Assembly (NCBI GenBank): GCA_900766915.1
Contig: CAAFXE010000055.1
Coordinates: forward strand, 1 to 11,739
Direction: 5' to 3'
DNA from: Lachnospiraceae bacterium
Lineage (GTDB): Bacteria; Bacillota; Clostridia; Lachnospirales; Lachnospiraceae
DNA: 11,739 nucleotides
The notes beneath the pieces are model-generated. The model saw nothing but the letters and a program-made list of their open reading frames with translations. It had not been told where the DNA came from and did not search any database. Positions within the stretch are counted from its first letter, which is position 1. Each line of letters opens with the position of its first letter. A program made the position numbers and the translations under genes. Shown here one piece after another: positions 5,948 to 11,739 of this stretch.

Positions 5948-7924
5948 ATGAAAATAGAATCACTCAGTGTGGATCTGGAAACACGAAGCAGCATAGACAT
6001 TACAAAGGCAGGAGTCTACAAGTATGCCGAATCACCGGATTTCGACATTCTGCTTTTTGGGGTTTCAGTCAATGGCGGTGATGTGACCGTCTACGACCTT
6101 GCCAGCGGTGACAGGGTACCGGAGGAAATCATCAAGGCTCTGTCGGATGATTCCGTTATCAAATGGGCATTCAACTGTAATTTTGAAAGAGTCACTTTGT
6201 CAGTATGGCTGAGACGGAATTATCCGCAATACTTCTCCACATACAGCATTGAAGGAGATCCGGTTCAGAAGTATTTAGATCCGGCATCGTGGAAATGCAC
6301 TTTGGTCTGGGCAGCATACAACGGTCTCCCGCTTTCACTTGATAAGGTTGGTGCCGTGCTTGGCTTTGAGGAGCAGAAACTTAAGGAAGGGAAGGAACTT
6401 ATCCGTTACTTCTGTATGCCGAGCAGAACAGTCGGTCGTAAATGGAATCTGCCGGAGCACGCACCGGAGAAGTGGGAACTTTTCAAGAAATACAATCAGC
6501 GTGATGTTGAAGTGGAAATGCAGATCCAGGAAAGGCTGAAGAATTACCCGGTTCCGGATTTCGTGTGGGATGAATACCACCTCGATCAGGAAATAAACGA
6601 CCGTGGCATCATGATTGACAGACAGCTCGTAGAACAGGCTATCAGCATCGATGAACAGACCAAAAAAGACCTTATGGCAAGAATGCAGAAACTCACCGGA
6701 CTCGATAACCCGAACTCCGTCATGCAGCTTAAAGGCTACCTGGCAAACAACGGTCTGGAAACCGATAGTCTTGGAAAGAAAGATGTAACCGCCCTGCTCA
6801 AAACCGTTCCTGAAGGCATAGCTGAAGTTCTGTCTCTCAGACTGCAGCTCGCCAAATCGTCAGTTAAGAAGTACCAGGCAATGCAGAATGCTGTATGTTC
6901 TGACGGTCGCTGCCATGGAATGTTTCAGTTTTACGGTGCGAACCGTAGCGGTCGATGGGCCGGCAGACTTATTCAGCTTCAGAATCTGCCCCAGAACCAC
7001 ATGTCCGATTTGGAACAGGCTCGAGGTCTCGTAAAAGCCGGAGACTACGAAATTCTGAACATGCTGTACGATTCAGTTCCAAACGTTCTATCAGAGTTAA
7101 TCCGCACGGCATTCATCCCCCGCCCCGGCTACAAGTTTATCGTCAGTGACTTCAGTGCCATTGAGGCGCGTGTTCTGAGTCACCTGGCAGGAGAACAATG
7201 GCGCACAGATGTATTCCGCAATGGCGGTGATATCTACTGTGCCAGCGCCAGTCAGATGTTCCATGTTCCGGTAGAAAAGCACGGGGCCAACAGCCATTTA
7301 AGGCAGAAAGGCAAAATAGCGGAAGTCGCCCTTGGTTACGGCGGATCTGTTGGAGCCCTTAAAGCCATGGGAGCACTAGATATGGGACTTTCCGAGGATG
7401 AACTGCAACCGCTGGTAAACATGTGGAGAAATTCAAATCCGAACATAGTGTCTTTCTGGTGGCAGATAGATAATGCGGTAAAGACTGCTATTCAGTTACA
7501 CACCACTGAGAAAGTCGGCTGTCTGGAATTTACCGTTAAGAACGGCATGCTGTTCATCACACTACCTTCCGGAAGAAAACTAGCCTACGTTCAGCCCCGT
7601 ATTGGCATGAACCAGTTCGGTGGCGAGAGTGTCACCTATATGGGGATTGATGCTACCAAGAAATGGAGCAGAATCGAGAGCTACGGACCGAAGTTTGTGG
7701 AAAACATCGTTCAGGCCGTTAGCCGGGACATTCTTGCCTATGCCATGCAGACGCTGAAATACTGCTTTATTGTCGGTCATGTTCATGACGAACTCATCAT
7801 AGAGTGCTCCGAGAATGTTTCACTTAAGGCTGTCTGCGAGCAGATGAGCAGAACGCCTAAGTGGATTCCGGGACTGGCTCTTAGGGCAGATGGGTACGAA
7901 TGCGGATTTTATAAGAAGGATTAA
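5948..7924 (+). CDS. Phage family A DNA polymerase with 3'-5' exonuclease
   Basis: This 658-aa replicative polymerase of the phage Pol I (PolA) family lacks a 5'-nuclease domain. The N-terminal exonuclease, about residues 1-200, shows SVDLETRSS (D9, E11), FNCNFER and QRDVEVE (D186), the DEDD residues of a DnaQ-like proofreader. The polymerase part has motif A DFSAIEARVL (D401, E406), motif B RQKGKIAEVALGYGG (R452, K456, Y464) and motif C HVHDELIIE (H613-D614-E615). In motif B the position equal to E. coli Pol I F762 is valine (V460). The start at ATG 5948 is chosen because GAGGA lies 8 nt upstream and the exonuclease motif then sits near residue 9. The in-frame ATG at 5894 precedes the hairpin and would add an unlikely basic extension. 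It should copy the phage genome with the upstream ssDNA-binding protein and the divergently encoded primase-helicase. Confidence 0.95.
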   Translation: MKIESLSVDLETRSSIDITKAGVYKYAESPDFDILLFGVSVNGGDVTVYDLASGDRVPEEIIKALSDDSVIKWAFNCNFERVTLSVWLRRNYPQYFSTYSIEGDPVQKYLDPASWKCTLVWAAYNGLPLSLDKVGAVLGFEEQKLKEGKELIRYFCMPSRTVGRKWNLPEHAPEKWELFKKYNQRDVEVEMQIQERLKNYPVPDFVWDEYHLDQEINDRGIMIDRQLVEQAISIDEQTKKDLMARMQKLTGLDNPNSVMQLKGYLANNGLETDSLGKKDVTALLKTVPEGIAEVLSLRLQLAKSSVKKYQAMQNAVCSDGRCHGMFQFYGANRSGRWAGRLIQLQNLPQNHMSDLEQARGLVKAGDYEILNMLYDSVPNVLSELIRTAFIPRPGYKFIVSDFSAIEARVLSHLAGEQWRTDVFRNGGDIYCASASQMFHVPVEKHGANSHLRQKGKIAEVALGYGGSVGALKAMGALDMGLSEDELQPLVNMWRNSNPNIVSFWWQIDNAVKTAIQLHTTEKVGCLEFTVKNGMLFITLPSGRKLAYVQPRIGMNQFGGESVTYMGIDATKKWSRIESYGPKFVENIVQAVSRDILAYAMQTLKYCFIVGHVHDELIIECSENVSLKAVCEQMSRTPKWIPGLALRADGYECGFYKKD

Positions 7925-7950
7925 AAAAGCCCAATAAAATACCCTCTACA

Positions 7951-8002
7951 AGAATTCTAATATTGGGTAAAGGCAAGTAATTTAGGATTCTTTTTTTTTT
8001 TT
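7951..8002 (+). terminator. Rho-independent terminator after the polymerase gene
   Basis: AGAATTCTAA (7951-7960) can pair with TTAGGATTCT (7982-7991): ten base pairs including one G-U, with a 21-nt loop, running into a T-run to 8002. It follows the polymerase stop by 26 nt and ends the plus-strand operon just before the convergent restriction cassette. The stem is A/T-rich, so strength is uncertain. A second, overlapping pairing CCCAATA/TATTGGG (7930-7936 with 7961-7967) could compete with it. Confidence 0.6.
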
Positions 8003-8004
8003 CA

Positions 8005-8793
8005 CTAATAACAAGATCCCATAGCCCCCATATTTTTTTGCGCACTTTTACTAATCAGTTCTAAAATTTCTTCAAATGAAATGATGCTCATCAAAGTTCC
8101 TTGTTTTTCTACAAAACGCTTAGCATCTGAACTAACATGACCTGTAGTAACAAGAATCGATTGATTTATTCTATCACTTGTTTGAACGCCATATAAGCTT
8201 CTAAGAATACCAACACCAACTGAATTTTTTTCTGCGTATCTTTTACACTCAATGTAGAGCACAATAGGCTTACCAGGCAACAACATTTTTGTTGCTATTA
8301 TATCCCTGCCTCCATCTCGAGTTGGAGGCGTTAGTTTTGTTTCAAATCCTTGTTCCTGAAATAATTTCTCAATCACTTCCTCGAATACCCTCGGGTGAAT
8401 TTCATAGATCATCTTAGGATTCTTATCAATCTCTATGATTAATTGCTCAATATTGGGAATTACGTTTAATGTAACATCAGAATCAAAATCTAATTGTTGA
8501 TAAAAAACTATCACTCTTGGAATTTTAATAAATTCTCCACCACTAATTTGAGGATCCCCTTCTCCAGCATGGCAACCAACAGGATACTCATAACCAACGA
8601 GCTGAAATTCTATCAAATTGCCACAATGTTCACACTGGGTATAATCATGAAAATAATATTCATATTCATCCCCCATGCCATACTCACCACGAGGATAAAC
8701 ATTCCTACCGACCTCAATATCATTCTTGGATTTTCTAAAAATATGTCCACAATTATCGCATTTAATGTCTAAATCACTCTCTAATATCATCAT
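8005..8793 (-). CDS. Mrr-like PD-(D/E)XK restriction endonuclease with zinc ribbon
   Basis: This protein of about 262 aa has a C-terminal Mrr-type catalytic domain (residues about 135-250): helix FEEVIEKLF, then RDGGRDI (D164) and YIECKRY (E182-x-K184), the D...(E)xK site, followed by a conserved Q (YGVQ) and VTTGHVSSDAKRF, typical of Mrr_cat. The N-terminus carries two CxxC pairs (C12/C15 and C54/C57), a likely zinc ribbon for DNA or protein contact. It probably cleaves DNA. Many Mrr relatives act on modified DNA, but the N-terminal reader here is not one I recognise. Start ATG 8793 has AGGAA at 8801-8805, 7 nt away; a second ATG follows immediately. It is the third and last gene of the minus-strand cassette, 60 bp after the HNH gene, and may be a second nuclease of this system or an independent defence gene. 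Confidence 0.85.
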   Translation of the reverse strand: MMILESDLDIKCDNCGHIFRKSKNDIEVGRNVYPRGEYGMGDEYEYYFHDYTQCEHCGNLIEFQLVGYEYPVGCHAGEGDPQISGGEFIKIPRVIVFYQQLDFDSDVTLNVIPNIEQLIIEIDKNPKMIYEIHPRVFEEVIEKLFQEQGFETKLTPPTRDGGRDIIATKMLLPGKPIVLYIECKRYAEKNSVGVGILRSLYGVQTSDRINQSILVTTGHVSSDAKRFVEKQGTLMSIISFEEILELISKSAQKNMGAMGSCY

Positions 8794-8805
8794 ACGCTTA
8801 TTCCT

Positions 8806-8830
8806 AAAGATAGCACATCACAATATCTTT
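8806..8830. repeat. 7-bp inverted repeat between the HNH and Mrr-like genes
   Basis: AAAGATA (8806-8812) and TATCTTT (8824-8830) form a perfect 7-bp inverted repeat around an 11-bp spacer, directly upstream of the Mrr-like gene's ribosome binding site. It could be an operator for separate control of that gene, or an mRNA hairpin. In A/T-rich DNA a chance origin is possible. Confidence 0.4.
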
Positions 8831-8853
8831 TTATAAATTAAATAAAAGAGTTA

Positions 8854-10056
8854 TTACGACATATATCTTTTTCTCACATATTCTTCAAACTTTTGAGTTA
8901 TCAATGTTGATGAAAGCTTTGAGACCTTAGTAATTGATTTTAAATAGGTTACCTCATCACTTTCCAAATTTGAACTGAACTTAACCCCACCATCGTCTGA
9001 TAAAATAATGATATTAGAATCAAATAATTTATGATGATTTTGACACATCCATAAACCATTTTCCCCATCTGTAGCATAATCTAATTTTTCTTTATCTGAC
9101 AATAATGAATCTCTCTTAATGTCAGCTACCGGCCATATGTGTGCACCCTGAATAATCTCAGAAATACAACAACCACACAATACACAGCGACGTTCTCCTA
9201 AGCGTTCCAATAATCTTGCATTGAATCTTGGCGACCTTAAACTGTTGTTACTTTCAAGTTCCTTCTTTTCTATTTCGTCATCAATATTGACTATATTAAT
9301 TCGCCCCATCGCTCTTAATACAGCTAAACTAGACAAAGGTAATTCTTTTAGGTCCTTTTCATTGAATTCATAAAGAGTAATCTTATCTGAGTCCGTTGCA
9401 AGAACACTAATGGCACAGCCAATTAAAGTTGTATCGTACTTATTCGCTCCGTATGTTTTACCGAAAATCTCATACTCATGAGTCCCAGTTTTAACTATAT
9501 ATGTGGCATTATTAGCCGAGTTTTTATCGCCATTAGCCTTCCTTGCTCTAATTAAATCGTCAATAGAGGAAAAAGGGACAATTTTATTTTTTAAAGTTGA
9601 TGGAGCATTAAGAAACTTAAAACCAGAAGTTACCATTAACCTATACATAAAGTAATAATAATCTGTAGCATTATTACCTACACAAGGAACAAAATAAAAA
9701 TACAATTTCTTATTACGATATTCATTCAAATAATATTGGTTAAATGCTGTTGGAACACTTTGAATACCTGAATTGCGACCTGAGCATTGTTGATCTGATA
9801 TACTGATAAATGATACCTCATCCCCATAATGCAAAATAACTAATCTGCCCTTGTTATAAGTTGGTTGGAGGAAATCATCCTTATAATCATTATCAACAAA
9901 TTGAACACTATAATTGGATTGACCTGTTATTTTTTCACAAATATCCTTCAAAACTTGACTTGTAACAATGGAATCAAAATAAATTCCTGTGTTATCAGAT
10001 TTTTGCATTTTTCGTTTAATTATAAAAAATGCTTTAGGGGATGTACTAGATTTCAT
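8854..10056 (-). CDS. HNH restriction endonuclease (putative type II)
   Basis: This 400-aa protein has a C-terminal HNH nuclease domain: zinc ligands C291-x2-C294 and C338-x2-H341, catalytic H306 (GAHIWP), N333 (GENGLW) and H342, in the order of a beta-beta-alpha-metal site. The N-terminal 280 residues, with segments such as VPTAFNQYYLNEYR, KKLYFYFVPC and FMYRLMVTSGFKFL, have the look of type II restriction enzymes, and would recognise the target. Start ATG 10056 overlaps the end of the methyltransferase gene by 11 bp; AAGAGGT about 13 nt upstream is rather far, so ATG 10008 is an alternative. Overlap with the methyltransferase gives the classic protect-then-cut gene order. Some type IIS enzymes (MnlI, HphI, MboII, Eco31I) use HNH domains, which fits the two-domain methyltransferase. 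The cut site cannot be read from the sequence. Confidence 0.88.
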   Translation of the reverse strand: MKSSTSPKAFFIIKRKMQKSDNTGIYFDSIVTSQVLKDICEKITGQSNYSVQFVDNDYKDDFLQPTYNKGRLVILHYGDEVSFISISDQQCSGRNSGIQSVPTAFNQYYLNEYRNKKLYFYFVPCVGNNATDYYYFMYRLMVTSGFKFLNAPSTLKNKIVPFSSIDDLIRARKANGDKNSANNATYIVKTGTHEYEIFGKTYGANKYDTTLIGCAISVLATDSDKITLYEFNEKDLKELPLSSLAVLRAMGRINIVNIDDEIEKKELESNNSLRSPRFNARLLERLGERRCVLCGCCISEIIQGAHIWPVADIKRDSLLSDKEKLDYATDGENGLWMCQNHHKLFDSNIIILSDDGGVKFSSNLESDEVTYLKSITKVSKLSSTLITQKFEEYVRKRYMS

Positions 10057-11739
10057 AGTTGAGAATTAATACCTCTTTTCTTGGCTTTCCTGATATTCCT
10101 GTTATATCACCTAACTGCACACATTTATAGTGTTTTTTTTGCACCCAATTCTCAACTTTGGTATTAATTTCTCCTTTATGTTCAATCACATATGAGAGCA
10201 TACAAGGAATATTCCTTTCCGTTAAAGAATCGATATAGTCAAATAACTCCTGCTCTAACATATCGTTCCAACCTTTAAACCCTCTTTTTCCATCGTTATA
10301 ACTTCCTGTTGTAAGTTTATAAGGAGGATCTAAATACAAAAACGAATTTTTTGAAAAATCAATATCATTTTCCAAGTTAATATAATCACTACTAATAAAT
10401 CTTATGTCTTTTCTTTTTACTTCCCTAGAAAAACTAATTAATTTTGCCAAAATGCAATCATTAAACCATCTAATTCCGGCCGGATTGTTATATTCAAAAT
10501 TACCGTTAAATCTTATTTGCTGCTGATAAGAATATAAAATGATTGTAAACAACATTCTTATATCCTTGTTCTCTTCAGGAAGATTGTTATACCAATTCCT
10601 TGCCAAAAGGTAATTATCTTTATTGCCTTTTTCCAAACCAAACTTTTCGATTATTTTTTTTACATACCTGATATACTCATATGTATCATAAGTTTTGAAA
10701 GATTCTATAAGCCTTTTTACAATAAAATTAATATCGTTGTAGTATGTAATATCTGAATTCATGTTTATACCAACGTTTAATCCCCCTCCAAAAACGTCAA
10801 CAAATTTTCTCTCTTCCTTTATGTATTTTCTTATAAAGGGTATAACCTTCGCTTTGCTTCCTATATAATTCAAAGGAGACTCGTATATTACCTGGGAACT
10901 AGGTTTCTTCGCGATATAGAATAGATACTCATAGTGTTCATTATTATTATTTGACTTCCAATTTTCATATTTTTTATAAGGTATCTTTATGCATTCAAAA
11001 GAATCTTCATAGCCATAACGTTTCATTACGGACTCGATATACTCTTTACTCATATCGCCTGCATTGTTATAACTTAAAAAAATATGTTTTGACCTTGTAG
11101 TAGCTACAACCTTATCAAATAATATATGAACTTTATATATTTTTGACCAATCAGAACGCATCGTCGATGTACGTCTTGATCCTGTTACACTGCTTATTAG
11201 CTTTGGTTTATCGTTTAAAACCAAAGTTTCTAACAGATGGTATTGCGTACCATATTGATTCTGAGTGTATGGAGGATCAAGATACAAAATATCGCATTTA
11301 ACATCCTCAATTATGTCCTCAATTTTATCAGAGTACACTTCTACGTGCTGGTTACAAGCAACATTATCAGAAATGTTTAAAAACTCAATATTCTTTAATG
11401 CTCTATCGTCCCATTTTTTAAGAAAAGCCCCGTAAACTCCAGCAGTATTAGAAACTGCAGAGACTGATTCAAGGAGACAAGCTAATAAAAATTGATATTC
11501 ATCAGAACTAATTAATTCATTATTCTTCCAATCTTCAATTGTTTCTCTAAAAAAATCAATTCTTCCGGCATTTTCTGGAGTGAAATACATTCTTTTATTA
11601 GAATTGCTAGGTGAATAGGTATTATAAAAGTAGCCGTGAATAACATTAGTCGATGAATTCAAGAAATCAAAGGGGTCAAATCCTAATTTTTGAAATAAGC
11701 ACTTTGATGCAACCAATCTACCGTACGTATAGGTTGTTG
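10046..11739 (-). CDS. Fused two-domain D12-class adenine methyltransferase (5'-partial)
   Basis: This is a DNA N6-adenine methyltransferase with two catalytic domains in one chain. The downstream domain has NYIGSK (10853-10870), motif I FVDVFGGGLNVG (10769-10804) and motif IV DPPY (10319-10330), in the order usual for D12-class (Dam/M.FokI-like) enzymes. The upstream domain has its own DPPY (11267-11278, followed by TQNQYGTQYHLLE) but its motif I is not visible. The frame stays open from 11716 to the window edge (TYTYGRLVAS...), so the gene begins outside. A TTG at 11716 could open a shorter ORF but would cut into a domain, so I reject it as the start. Two domains suggest each methylates one strand of an asymmetric site, as in M.FokI. 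It should protect host or phage DNA from the HNH enzyme encoded next. Confidence 0.92.
   Translation of the reverse strand, partial: TTYTYGRLVASKCLFQKLGFDPFDFLNSSTNVIHGYFYNTYSPSNSNKRMYFTPENAGRIDFFRETIEDWKNNELISSDEYQFLLACLLESVSAVSNTAGVYGAFLKKWDDRALKNIEFLNISDNVACNQHVEVYSDKIEDIIEDVKCDILYLDPPYTQNQYGTQYHLLETLVLNDKPKLISSVTGSRRTSTMRSDWSKIYKVHILFDKVVATTRSKHIFLSYNNAGDMSKEYIESVMKRYGYEDSFECIKIPYKKYENWKSNNNNEHYEYLFYIAKKPSSQVIYESPLNYIGSKAKVIPFIRKYIKEERKFVDVFGGGLNVGINMNSDITYYNDINFIVKRLIESFKTYDTYEYIRYVKKIIEKFGLEKGNKDNYLLARNWYNNLPEENKDIRMLFTIILYSYQQQIRFNGNFEYNNPAGIRWFNDCILAKLISFSREVKRKDIRFISSDYINLENDIDFSKNSFLYLDPPYKLTTGSYNDGKRGFKGWNDMLEQELFDYIDSLTERNIPCMLSYVIEHKGEINTKVENWVQKKHYKCVQLGDITGISGKPRKEVLILNYEI

Noticed and set aside
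8494..8772. A 92-aa plus-strand open frame with hydrophobic stretches
   Set aside because: It is antisense to the zinc-ribbon part of the Mrr-like gene, and its hydrophobicity is an expected by-product of A/T-rich complement codons.

Overview
The window looks like part of a phage or prophage of an anaerobic, probably Bacillota (Firmicutes)-type host. The evidence for this is strong AGGAGG-type ribosome binding sites and a replication gene set (AEP/SF3 primase-helicase, DUF2800 nuclease, Enc34-like ssDNA-binding protein, family A DNA polymerase) that is typical of such phages. The genus cannot be fixed from the sequence. No integrase, structural gene, rRNA or tRNA is visible.

Left and centre (about 67-7924, near 40-50% GC by eye) form a divergent replication module. 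On the minus strand, reading leftward from 3007, are two small paralogous proteins (3007-2675 and 2663-2331) followed by a primase-helicase (2331-67) coupled to them by a TGATG stop/start overlap. On the plus strand, reading rightward from 3492, are a small replication-module protein (3492-3833), a RecB/Cas4-like nuclease with a predicted Fe-S cluster (3826-4968), an ssDNA-binding protein with an acidic tail (4971-5546), two tiny membrane proteins missed by length cut-offs (5613-5765 and 5750-5893) and a Pol A-type DNA polymerase (5948-7924). Two intercistronic hairpins sit just before the tiny-membrane-protein pair and before the polymerase. A terminator follows the polymerase.

Between the two operons, 3008-3491 is non-coding. 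It carries five copies of a roughly 45-bp element built around an exactly 30-bp imperfect dyad with arms TTCTG and CAGAA. Four copies are direct repeats with a 77-79 bp period pointing at the plus operon; one is inverted and points at the minus operon. The gene-proximal copy lies 72 or 77 bp from each first start codon. This is the most unusual signal in the window: a candidate operator/promoter set co-ordinating both replication operons, or a replication origin bound by the neighbouring primase-helicase.

Right (8005-11739, about 22-30% GC in sampled lines) is a convergent minus-strand restriction-modification cassette. It holds a fused two-domain D12-class adenine methyltransferase that runs off the window edge, an HNH restriction endonuclease overlapping it by 11 bp, and an Mrr-like PD-(D/E)XK endonuclease with an N-terminal double-CxxC zinc ribbon. 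The sharp composition change directly behind the polymerase terminator suggests horizontally acquired cargo. The fused methyltransferase plus HNH enzyme suggests a type IIS-like system with an asymmetric target.
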